Of a stretch of 64,000 bases of DNA, positions 9,301 through 18,386 are shown one piece after another (within the stretch, counting starts at the first letter, position 1; each line of letters opens with the position of its first letter). The stretch comes from Desulfosalsimonas propionicica. GTDB lineage: Bacteria > Desulfobacterota > Desulfobacteria > Desulfobacterales > Desulfosalsimonadaceae. A program made the position numbers and the translations under genes. The notes below the pieces were generated by a model. It was given only the letters and a program-made list of their open reading frames with translations. It was not told the DNA's origin and did not search any database. The DNA lies in contig NZ_JACDUS010000003.1 of NCBI RefSeq assembly GCF_013761005.1, positions 186,001-250,000 of the forward strand, read 5' to 3'.

Positions 9301-9336
9301 CCGGCACAGGCCGGCTGCCGGGTATGGAGGAAAACC

Positions 9337-10431
9337 ATGGCCCGAATCGAGCTTGAAGGCATTTCCCATTCCTATGATTCCTCCTCGAAGCCCGAGGACC
9401 AGCGGGAATATGCGGTTTCCGGGCTGGACATCTCCTGGCCCGACGGCAGTGCCAACGCCCTGCTCGGGCCTTCCGGATGCGGCAAAACCACGATTTTAAA
9501 CATCATCTCCGGACTGCTGTATCCCACCGCCGGCCGTGTCCGGGTCAACGGAAAAGATGTCACAGGGCTTGCCCCCAGGGAGCGCAAAATCGCCCAGGTG
9601 TTTCAGTTTCCGGTGGTCTATGACAGCATGAACGTGTTTGACAATCTGGCCTTTCCCCTGCGCAATCAAAAAACCCCGGAAAAAACCGTGAAAACAAAAG
9701 TGGAGGAAACCGCTGAGGTCCTCGGGCTGGCCGATCGGTTAAAATTCCGGACCACGGGTTTGAATGCCGCAGACAAGCAGAAGATTTCCCTTGGCAGAAG
9801 CATTGTGCGAGAAGATACGGCGGCCGTGCTTTTGGATGAGCCCCTGACGGTCATTGATCCCAAATTTAAGGGGGAACTGCGAAGAAAGCTCCGGGAGGTT
9901 CAGAACCGGCTGAAAAAAACCATGATCTATGTCACCCATGACCAGCACGAGGCCCTGACCTTTGCAGACAATGTGACCATCGTCAAAGACGGACGCCTCA
10001 TTCAAAAGGGAAGCCCGGAAGAGCTGCACGCCCAGCCGGCCACCCCGTTTATCGGCTATTTTATCGGCAGCCCGGGGATGAATCTGCTCGATTGCCGCCT
10101 GGAGGAGGACAGATTGGAATTTGCCGATTTTGAGCTGCCCATTGGCCAAGGGATGAAGAAAAAGATGGCTTCTTACGGAAAGGATTTCAAATTCGGCATA
10201 AGGCCGGAATTTTTGGATGTGGCTGCGGGGGAAAAAAACCGGGCCGTGGCATTTACGGTTGCAGTGATCGAAGACACCGGCGCCTACAGGGTGCTGACCT
10301 GTGATCGGGAAAGCTCCCGGATCAAGACCAGGGTGACCGAATCCATCAATATTCGGGAAGGAGACCGGGTCTGGCTGGGGTTTCCGGAAGACAAGATCAA
10401 TCTGTTTTATAACGAACAAAGAATTATCTGA
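9337..10431 (+). CDS. glpT: Glycerol ABC transporter ATP-binding protein GlpT
   Basis: The second nucleotide-binding subunit (364 residues) has Walker A GPSGCGKT (44-51), Q-loop Q90, Walker B AVLLDE (163-168) and a normal H-loop VTHDQHEAL (H201). Its ABC signature is degenerate: LNAADKQKISLG stands where LSGGQxQR is expected. It therefore complements GlpS, which has the signature but no H-loop histidine. A C-terminal TOBE-like region follows. It starts 36 bases after glpS with GGAGG upstream and is followed by the permease genes. Despite the name it is unrelated to the glycerol-3-phosphate antiporter also called GlpT. Confidence 0.88.
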   Translation: MARIELEGISHSYDSSSKPEDQREYAVSGLDISWPDGSANALLGPSGCGKTTILNIISGLLYPTAGRVRVNGKDVTGLAPRERKIAQVFQFPVVYDSMNVFDNLAFPLRNQKTPEKTVKTKVEETAEVLGLADRLKFRTTGLNAADKQKISLGRSIVREDTAAVLLDEPLTVIDPKFKGELRRKLREVQNRLKKTMIYVTHDQHEALTFADNVTIVKDGRLIQKGSPEELHAQPATPFIGYFIGSPGMNLLDCRLEEDRLEFADFELPIGQGMKKKMASYGKDFKFGIRPEFLDVAAGEKNRAVAFTVAVIEDTGAYRVLTCDRESSRIKTRVTESINIREGDRVWLGFPEDKINLFYNEQRII

Positions 10432-10494
10432 GGCGGTATCCGCAAGCCCTGAATTCGGTTATTTCCGCGGACAACATTTTCAAGGGGAACTGCA

Positions 10495-11352
10495 ATGAAA
10501 AACAGAGGCTGGCTGTTTCTGATTCCCGCACTGGCAATTCTGTCCATCAGTGCCTTTATCCCCCTGATGACCGTGATCAATTACTCCCTGCACTACATCT
10601 TTGCGGGATCCGCGCCGACATTTGTGGGATTTGACAATTATATCGAGGTGCTCCGGGATCCGGCTTTCCAGGGCGCACTGATCCGGCAGCTTTTTTTCAG
10701 TATGGGCATTCTGGCCGTGGAAGTGCCCCTGGGCATCTGTATTGCCCTTTCCATGCCCAGAAGGGGACCGGCCGTGGCCCTGTGTCTGGTTTTGCTAGGC
10801 ATTCCCCTTTTGATCCCGTTTAATGTGGTGGGCATTATCGCCCGGGTGCTCACCCAGTCCTCGGTGGGCCTGATTCCGGAATTTCTGGCCCTGGTCAATT
10901 ATGATTTCAACGTGTCCAAGTACCCGCTGGATGCCTTTGCCACCATTTTTCTACTCGATGTCTGGCACTGGACCCCTTTGGTGGCCCTGCTTTGCTATGC
11001 CGGGCTGCAGGCCATACCCGATGCCTTTTATCAGGCTGCCCGGATTGACGGGGCATCTTCGTGGAAGATGTTTCGCTACGTGACCCTGCCCAAGCTGCGC
11101 TCGGTTTTGATCATCGGGGTTTTGCTGCGGTTTATGGATTCGTTTAAGATCTATGCCGAACCCCTTCTGCTCACCGGCGGCGGACCCGGGGATGCCACCA
11201 CATTTTTGAGCCTGCACGTGGCCCGAAAGGCAGAATCCTATCAGCTCGGGTATGCCGGGGCCTCATCGTTTATCTATCTCTTCATTGTCATTGTCTTCAG
11301 CTATGTCTTCTTTCAGCTGATGACCCATATCGGCAAAGGAGAAAATCAATGA
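10495..11352 (+). CDS. glpP: Glycerol ABC transporter permease GlpP
   Basis: The 285-residue inner-membrane protein has six or so hydrophobic segments and the MalF-type coupling motif YQAARIDGASSWKMFRYVTLP, preceded by a tryptophan-rich helix. It belongs to the binding-protein-dependent permease family (BPD_transp_1). AAGGGGAAC precedes the start. Its last codons overlap the next permease start (ATGA overlap at 11349-11352), indicating translational coupling. Context with GlpS, GlpT and the DUF2160 protein identifies it as the GlpP-type subunit; the substrate assignment rests on synteny. Confidence 0.87.
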   Translation: MKNRGWLFLIPALAILSISAFIPLMTVINYSLHYIFAGSAPTFVGFDNYIEVLRDPAFQGALIRQLFFSMGILAVEVPLGICIALSMPRRGPAVALCLVLLGIPLLIPFNVVGIIARVLTQSSVGLIPEFLALVNYDFNVSKYPLDAFATIFLLDVWHWTPLVALLCYAGLQAIPDAFYQAARIDGASSWKMFRYVTLPKLRSVLIIGVLLRFMDSFKIYAEPLLLTGGGPGDATTFLSLHVARKAESYQLGYAGASSFIYLFIVIVFSYVFFQLMTHIGKGENQ

Positions 11353-12146
11353 AGAAGCGCTATATTTTTCTGATCTGCTATCTGGTGGTTCTGTTTATCC
11401 CCATCTACTGGATGATCAATACATCACTGAAGACAGACAACGAGATTTTAAAAGAGCTGACCCTGATTCCCAAAGACCTGACGTTTAAAAATTATGCGGA
11501 GATTTTCACTTCTCCCTTGTGGCGCAGCAGTTTCATGAATTCGCTCATCTATGTATGCTTAAATGTGGTGATCAGCCTTATTGCCGCCATTCCCGCGGCC
11601 TATGCATTTTCCAGGTGGAAGTTTCGGGGCTCGCATCACCTGTTTTTCTGGCTTCTGACCAACCGAATGGCACCGGCCGCGGTATTTATGGTCCCGTTTA
11701 CCGAGCTGTACTACACCCTGCACATCTATGACACCCACCTGGCCGTGGCCCTGGCCCACTGCCTGTTTAACATTCCCCTGGCCATCTGGATACTGGAAGG
11801 CTTCATGTCGGGGATTCCCAGAGAAATTGATGAAACCGCCCTGATCGACGGCTACAGCTTCCCCCGGTTTTTCGGCAAAATATTTTTTCCCCTTATCGCA
11901 CCGGGCGTGGGCGTGGCAGCGTTTTTCTGTTTTACCTTTTCCTGGATTGAGCTGATTCTGGCCAAGGCCCTGACCATTACCGATGCCAAGCCCGTGGTGG
12001 TGACGCTGACCGTGGGCATCGGCGCAGAAGGGGTGCGCTGGGGCCTGCTGGCCGCGGCCGGGGTGCTGACCATGGTGCCCGGGGCCATTGTGGTTTATTT
12101 CGTGCGCAATTATATCGCCAAAGGGTTTGCCCTGGGGAGGGTATAG
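11349..12146 (+). CDS. glpQ: Glycerol ABC transporter permease GlpQ
   Basis: The 265-residue MalG-type permease has an N-terminal membrane anchor (YIFLICYLVVLFIPIYWMI), several more hydrophobic helices and the coupling motif IDETALIDGYSFPRFFGKI. It starts inside the end of glpP (four-base overlap) and is followed after three bases by the small DUF2160 gene. GlpP and GlpQ would form the membrane channel of the glycerol importer. It is not the phosphodiesterase that shares the name GlpQ. Confidence 0.87.
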   Translation: MKKRYIFLICYLVVLFIPIYWMINTSLKTDNEILKELTLIPKDLTFKNYAEIFTSPLWRSSFMNSLIYVCLNVVISLIAAIPAAYAFSRWKFRGSHHLFFWLLTNRMAPAAVFMVPFTELYYTLHIYDTHLAVALAHCLFNIPLAIWILEGFMSGIPREIDETALIDGYSFPRFFGKIFFPLIAPGVGVAAFFCFTFSWIELILAKALTITDAKPVVVTLTVGIGAEGVRWGLLAAAGVLTMVPGAIVVYFVRNYIAKGFALGRV

Positions 12147-12149
12147 CAA

Positions 12150-12449
12150 ATGGTGGACTGGATTGCCGTCAATACCTCATGGATGTACTGGACCTGGCAG
12201 AGCGGGCTGGCCCTCGGCGGCCTGTTTGCGGCCATCGCGTTTATGGGTATCTGGGACGGGATTGCTCCGTCCGTGCCCAGAAAAGGCTTTCTTCCCATCC
12301 GTACAACACGGGGCGACCGGTTTTTTATCGGGATTATCTCCCTGATCGCCGTATTTCTGATCTGGCTTGGCATCGCGGGGGATACGGCCTTGTGGATTCC
12401 CCTGGCCATCTCGCTTGCCTGGTTTGCCGCTGAGGGCCGGTGGGGATAA
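12150..12449 (+). CDS. glpU: DUF2160 small membrane protein of the glycerol transporter (GlpU-like)
   Basis: The 99-residue protein has three hydrophobic segments (around residues 15-35, 57-75 and 78-93) and the basic connector RKGFLPIRTTRGDRFFIG. This is the DUF2160 family, whose members sit between the permease and binding-protein genes of glycerol ABC transporters. Its role is not established; an accessory membrane subunit is the usual guess. It starts three bases after glpQ. Confidence 0.8.
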   Translation: MVDWIAVNTSWMYWTWQSGLALGGLFAAIAFMGIWDGIAPSVPRKGFLPIRTTRGDRFFIGIISLIAVFLIWLGIAGDTALWIPLAISLAWFAAEGRWG

Positions 12450-12476
12450 ATTGAATCTGAATTGAGCGATTTTCAA

Positions 12477-12558
12477 GTTTGCCGCAGCTACAAGGAAGCC
12501 GATGTCGAGCGATAGTCAGCTATGCGAGATATCGGATGACACAGTAGATGCGGCAAAC
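12477..12558. repeat. Inverted-repeat structure in the glpU-glpV gap
   Basis: GTTTGCCGCAGCTAC (12477-12491) pairs with GTAGATGCGGCAAAC (12544-12558) with one mismatch, and the interior contains a second imperfect hairpin (CCGAT...ATAG / CTAT...ATCGG). No second copy was recognised in this window. It could be a processing or attenuation hairpin within the operon, or another palindromic element. Confidence 0.5.
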
Positions 12559-12645
12559 CTGGAAATCCCGGAGTTTTTGTACCGGATTGACGCTCATTGT
12601 AAAAGGAGGTGATATCGGCGGTAAAAAAACGCTGTTGCAAAAGAG

Positions 12646-12723
12646 GATGGCACCGTTTAGCCGTACGTGAAATTCTGAGAAATTGCGCGTAACGCAGATA
12701 TTGGACTTTTACGGCGCCATCAA
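12646..12723 (-). repeat. Internally deleted copy of the ~156-bp palindromic element (family 1)
   Basis: On the minus strand positions 12723-12661 match the left half of the family 1 element (ATCAA end, then AATATCTGCGTTACGCGC and CACGTACGG). The other end keeps only GATGGCACCG (12646-12655), so both termini are present as an inverted GATGGCRCC pair while the middle is lost. It lies between glpU and glpV, 36 bases before the glpV start. Confidence 0.7.
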
Positions 12724-12759
12724 AGATTGTAAACGCCAACATTTTACAAGGAGGGGGAC

Positions 12760-14463
<1,704 letters not shown>

Positions 14464-14496
14464 GCTGAAGAAACCTGTAGCAAAGCAATCTGTCTG

Positions 14497-14532
14497 AAAA
14501 GAGGGCCCGGCTTTAAGCCGGGCCCTCTTTTG
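14497..14532. terminator. Bidirectional intrinsic terminator after glpV
   Basis: GAGGGCCCGGCTT (14501-14513) and AAGCCGGGCCCTC (14515-14527) form a perfect 13-bp stem flanked by AAAA on the left and TTTT on the right. It lies between convergent glpV and the M24 peptidase gene and can serve both strands. Confidence 0.92.
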
Positions 14533-14533
14533 T

Positions 14534-15730
14534 TCATATGACAGTAATCTCTTCCGGATATTCGCCGAGCTGTTCCAGTCCGTTTTGGGTGACCACATGG
14601 GTGTTTTCAATTCCCACCACGCCTTTTTCCGGGAAAATGACCTTGGGCTCCAGGGCAATGATCATCCCGGGTTCCAGGGCCAGTTTCTGCCCCCGGGCAA
14701 GAAACGGAAATTCATCCAGCTCCAGGCCGATACCGTGGCCTACAAACCGGATGCGCTGGGCACCCGTGCCCATGAAACAGTCGCCCAGGCCCTTGTCTTC
14801 AGCCATGTTCAGGGCCAGTTCGTAAAGATCGCCCGCGGCTGTGCCCGGCAGGGCGGCTTTTTTCACAGCCTCCTGGATATCGCGCATCACCTGATGGGCG
14901 GCCGTCAGGTCGGCGGGAAGTTCGCCGATGGAATAAATCCGGGCGTGATCGGAATTGTAGCCCTCAAATGCAAAAACCATGTCCACAAGCACGGGCTCGT
15001 TTCTGCCCACGGGCCGCATGCCCGCTCCCTGAGCCACATATGCGTTGACCCCGGCACCGCCGGTTGGCGAAGACAGATAGCTCGGCACGGCAGCCGCAGA
15101 CCCGGCCATGACGTGGCCGTAAAACAGTTCGGCCCCCCACAGCCGCATGCGTACAATACCCTGGTGTCCCATTTTTCTGGCTTCGGCCTCGATTCGGCCG
15201 GCCAGTTCCACCTCCGGTATGCCTTCCTTTAACAGATCGGGCACACAGGCCGCCAGGCGGTCGGAAAACCGGGCGGCGGTGCGGATTTTATCGATTTCAT
15301 AGTCTGATTTCACCGCGCGGATCATCCGGATGGCGGTGCTGATATCCGTGATTTCGGCGTTTTCAAACAGCCGGATGAAATTGAAATACAGGTTTGCCGG
15401 CAAAACATCGAGCTCCATGCCAAGTCTTGCCGGGCGATCAATGCCGTGCCGGCCCAGGATCTCGGGTATCTGTTTGGGGCTGGAAAGGGAAACAACCTGG
15501 CTGAGGGCCGATTCCGCCCTGGCGCGCTCAATATCCTTTCTGACCATGAGCACGGCCTCGCCTTCAGCCGGAATAAAGAGATGGGCCTGCTGGATGGTTC
15601 CGCTGAAGTAAAACAGATCGGCCTTCTGCAGTATCAGGGCGCCCTGGAGTTGTTTTTCCTGCAGGTGCTGCTGAAGTTTTCGCACACGGGCGTGTAGTTC
15701 TTCCGGCGGGGTGGAGGGGCCGAAATCCAT
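14534..15730 (-). CDS. M24-family aminopeptidase / Xaa-Pro peptidase-like protein
   Basis: The 398-residue protein has an N-terminal creatinase-like domain (LQQHLQEKQLQGALILQKADLFYFSG) and a C-terminal pita-bread M24 domain. Metal ligands are visible in VLVDMVFAFEGYNSDHARIY, GHGIGLELDEFPFL and ALEPKVIFPEKGVVGIENTHVV. Family members remove an N-terminal residue from X-Pro peptides in the cytoplasm. In the first metal segment VDMVFAF replaces the usual VDxG, and the second aspartate is in SDHARI. The start at 15730 follows AAAGG; a longer frame begins at 15787 without a convincing binding site. Confidence 0.85.
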   Translation of the reverse strand: MDFGPSTPPEELHARVRKLQQHLQEKQLQGALILQKADLFYFSGTIQQAHLFIPAEGEAVLMVRKDIERARAESALSQVVSLSSPKQIPEILGRHGIDRPARLGMELDVLPANLYFNFIRLFENAEITDISTAIRMIRAVKSDYEIDKIRTAARFSDRLAACVPDLLKEGIPEVELAGRIEAEARKMGHQGIVRMRLWGAELFYGHVMAGSAAAVPSYLSSPTGGAGVNAYVAQGAGMRPVGRNEPVLVDMVFAFEGYNSDHARIYSIGELPADLTAAHQVMRDIQEAVKKAALPGTAAGDLYELALNMAEDKGLGDCFMGTGAQRIRFVGHGIGLELDEFPFLARGQKLALEPGMIIALEPKVIFPEKGVVGIENTHVVTQNGLEQLGEYPEEITVI

Positions 15731-15917
15731 AAGCAACGCCTTTCTTTTTGTAAGGGATTTACACAGCTTTTTGTTTATCCATGTCACTGCCGGTCCGGCC
15801 TGTCAAGCCGGTTTGCGGTTTTTGCGCACCAAAAAAGTTGCACAGTCATGGATAACCTGTTAATATCTATTTAAAAAGATATGATCCTTTCTTCAACATC
15901 CCGTTCAGGCGGCGTCC

Positions 15918-17501
15918 ATGAGCCCAAAACCGACCTATGAGCAGATGGAACATCAGATGCAGGAATTAAGCCGGGAAGCCGAGCGCTGCCGGAGTGCCGA
16001 GTCGGCATTTCAGGATCAAAAAGCTTACCTTGAGGCCCTGCATGAAACCTCCCTTGGCTTGATTGCCAAGATTGACAAAGAAGAACTTCTGGAAAATATT
16101 CTGGATCGGGCTTCATCTCTGACCGGCACCGAGCACGGCTTTATTTATCTGCGCGAGCCCGGTACCCGACACATGCACATGCGGATGGGAAAGGGGTTTT
16201 TCAGGGGCGAGCTGGGCCGGCAGGTGGTCCGGGGCCAGGGTCTGGGCGGCCGGGTATGGGAAACCGAAGCGGTTTTGCTCGTTGATGACTACCAGGTTTG
16301 GCCCGGCCGGATACCGGAGAAGAAACTCGACCAACTGCGTTCCATTGTCGGTATTCCCCTGAAGTCGGATACGGAAGTGGCGGGTGTGATCGGTCTTGCC
16401 CATGTGGAAAAAGGACGCTGTTTTACAAAAGAGGATGTGAGCGTGCTGGAGCGATTTGGCGCCCTGGCACTGATCGCGCTTCAAAAGGCCCGGCTGTACG
16501 CTGACGTGCGCCGGGAACTGGCCGAGCGAAACCGGGCCGAGGCGGTTTTGCGGGAAAGCGAAACCCGGTACCGCACCCTTTTGGAATCATCACCGGATCC
16601 AATTGTGGTCTATGACATGAAAGGTATTGCCACTTATGTCAACCCGGCTTTTGAAACCACCTTCGGGCTGTCGCGAAAGGAACTGCTGGGCAAACGCATC
16701 GATTTCGTGCCCGAGGAAAGCCGGGCCGAAACCCGGCAGGCCATTGAAAGGATGCTTTCCGGCCAGACCATCAATCTTTTTGAAACCCGGCGCCTGACCC
16801 GAGACGGCCGGGTGCTGGATGTTCAGATTTCTTCCACCCTGTATACGGGCGCAGACGGCAGGCCGGCGGGCAACATCGTGATCCTGCGCGATATCAGTGC
16901 GCAAAAGCAGGCGGAAAGAAAGCTGCAACATTACCGCGACCAGCTCGAAAAACTGGTGGCAGAGCGCACGGCAGAACTCGAAGGCTCCAACAGGGCCCTT
17001 GAGCAGGAAATCGAGGAGCGCAAGCGGGCTGAACATTGCCTGCAGCAAAATCAAAAAGACCTGCGCGCCCAGTCACATCATCTCGAGGAGGTCAATACCG
17101 CCCTGCGGGTTCTTTTAAACCAGCATGAGCGCGACCAGCGTGGGCTTAGCGAAATGGTGCGCAGAAACGTGGAGCAACTCGTTCATCCCTACCTGGAAAA
17201 AATCATGAATACACGTCTGGATACGCGCCAGAAAACGCTTTTGCAGATCCTGGAGACAAACCTGGACAATATCGTATCCCCGTTTATCCACAGACTGGCC
17301 GGCCGAACCGGAAATTTCACGCCCATGGAGATCCGCGTGGCCGATCTGATCAAGGCGGGCAAAACCAATGACGAGATTGCAGAAGTGCTTTTGGTTTCCA
17401 AAAACACCATATTGTTTCACCGGCACAATATCAGAACCAAATTGGATATAAAAAACAAGAAGATAAACCTTCGCGCCCATTTGCTTTCCCTTGAACAATA
17501 G
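15918..17501 (+). CDS. GAF-PAS sensor with C-terminal LuxR-type DNA-binding domain
   Basis: The 527-residue one-component regulator has an N-terminal coiled coil (residues ~4-40), a GAF domain (~45-195, ending VIGLAHVEKGRCFTKEDVSVLERF), a PAS domain (~212-325, RYRTLLESSPDPIVVYDMKG), a long coiled coil (~325-420) and a LuxR-type helix-turn-helix at the end (FTPMEIRVADLIKAGKTNDE, then IAEVLLVSKNTILFHRHNI). There is no kinase domain, so it presumably senses a small ligand and binds DNA directly. It is divergent from the M24 peptidase gene and 117 bases upstream of the liv-type operon, which makes that operon a plausible target. A terminator overlaps its stop. Confidence 0.85.
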   Translation: MSPKPTYEQMEHQMQELSREAERCRSAESAFQDQKAYLEALHETSLGLIAKIDKEELLENILDRASSLTGTEHGFIYLREPGTRHMHMRMGKGFFRGELGRQVVRGQGLGGRVWETEAVLLVDDYQVWPGRIPEKKLDQLRSIVGIPLKSDTEVAGVIGLAHVEKGRCFTKEDVSVLERFGALALIALQKARLYADVRRELAERNRAEAVLRESETRYRTLLESSPDPIVVYDMKGIATYVNPAFETTFGLSRKELLGKRIDFVPEESRAETRQAIERMLSGQTINLFETRRLTRDGRVLDVQISSTLYTGADGRPAGNIVILRDISAQKQAERKLQHYRDQLEKLVAERTAELEGSNRALEQEIEERKRAEHCLQQNQKDLRAQSHHLEEVNTALRVLLNQHERDQRGLSEMVRRNVEQLVHPYLEKIMNTRLDTRQKTLLQILETNLDNIVSPFIHRLAGRTGNFTPMEIRVADLIKAGKTNDEIAEVLLVSKNTILFHRHNIRTKLDIKNKKINLRAHLLSLEQ

Positions 17502-17523
17502 CGGGTATAACCCGCTATTTTAC
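17497..17523 (+). terminator. Probable intrinsic terminator at the end of the LuxR-type regulator gene
   Basis: AATAGCGGGT (17497-17506) pairs perfectly with ACCCGCTATT (17510-17519) across a three-base loop and is followed by a short T-rich tail. The left arm includes the stop codon. Confidence 0.6.
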
Positions 17524-17538
17524 TGCTATTCTCTCTAA

Positions 17539-17570
17539 TTGACTTTGTCTCCCCACGGTCTCAATATTAT
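17539..17570 (+). promoter_or_regulatory. Weak candidate promoter of the liv-type operon
   Basis: TTGACT at 17539-17544 is followed by CAATATTAT (17562-17570). Spacing is 17-20 bases depending on which hexamer is used, so the match is imperfect. It lies about 50 bases upstream of the first ABC gene. Confidence 0.3.
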
Positions 17571-17618
17571 AACCAGACAGCGCATCATTTCTCCCACACT
17601 CTCATTTAAGAGAATTGT

Positions 17619-18380
17619 ATGCCGAATTTAATCGTATCTGATGTAACGCTCACCTTTGGCGGTCTCCACGCCCTTTCTTCCGTGAACCTGGAAATCCAGC
17701 CCGGTCTGATCACCTCTGTTATCGGGCCCAACGGTGCGGGCAAAACCAGCCTGTTAAACTGCATATCCGGATTTTACCATCCCACCAGCGGCGAGATTCA
17801 TTACAAGGACCGGCGTTTGACGAAACTGGCGCCGCACCATGTGTCAAAGCTCGGAATATCGCGTGCTTTCCAGAACCTTGAGCTGTTTGGCGGACTGTCC
17901 GTGCTCGACAACCTCATGCTGGCCCGCCACAAGGATCTTTCCTATAATCTTTTGCACGCTGTTTTCTTCTTTGGAAAAGCCGCCAGAGTTGAAGCGGAAA
18001 ACCGGGAAAACGTGGAAAGCGTCATCGATTTCATGGAGCTTGAGCCTTACCGGAAACAGACCGTTGGCAATCTGAGCTACGGGGTGCAGAAAAGAGTCGA
18101 AGTGGCCCGGGCCCTTACCCTGGAGCCGGAAGTGATTTTGCTCGACGAGCCCATGGCGGGCATGAATGTCGAGGAAAAAGAAGACATGGTGCGCTTTATT
18201 TTCGACATCAAAAAGGAGTGGGAAATAACCGTGGTTATTGTCGAGCATGACCTTGGCGTGGTCATGGATATTTCGGATCAAATCTATGTGCTGGATTTCG
18301 GCGAAGTGATCGGATTGGGAAATGCGGATCAGATCGCCTCCAATCCCAGGGTTGTCGAGGCCTATATCGGGGAAGAGTAG
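17619..18380 (+). CDS. Branched-chain-amino-acid-type ABC transporter ATPase (LivG-like)
   Basis: The 253-residue ATPase has Walker A GPNGAGKTS, Walker B VILLDEPMAGMN and the C-terminal LivG-type extension ending in NPRVVEAYIGEE. The signature loop reads LSYGVQKRVEVARAL, a common LivG variant. The N-terminal DVTLTFGGLHALSSVNL is typical. It is the first gene of a cluster LivG - acyl-CoA synthetase - LivH - LivM - LivK - LivF - UspA - acyl-CoA synthetase. Because ligase genes are embedded in the transporter operon, the transported substrate is more likely an organic acid than an amino acid; this is inference. Confidence 0.88.
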   Translation: MPNLIVSDVTLTFGGLHALSSVNLEIQPGLITSVIGPNGAGKTSLLNCISGFYHPTSGEIHYKDRRLTKLAPHHVSKLGISRAFQNLELFGGLSVLDNLMLARHKDLSYNLLHAVFFFGKAARVEAENRENVESVIDFMELEPYRKQTVGNLSYGVQKRVEVARALTLEPEVILLDEPMAGMNVEEKEDMVRFIFDIKKEWEITVVIVEHDLGVVMDISDQIYVLDFGEVIGLGNADQIASNPRVVEAYIGEE

Positions 18381-18386
18381 ACAGGT

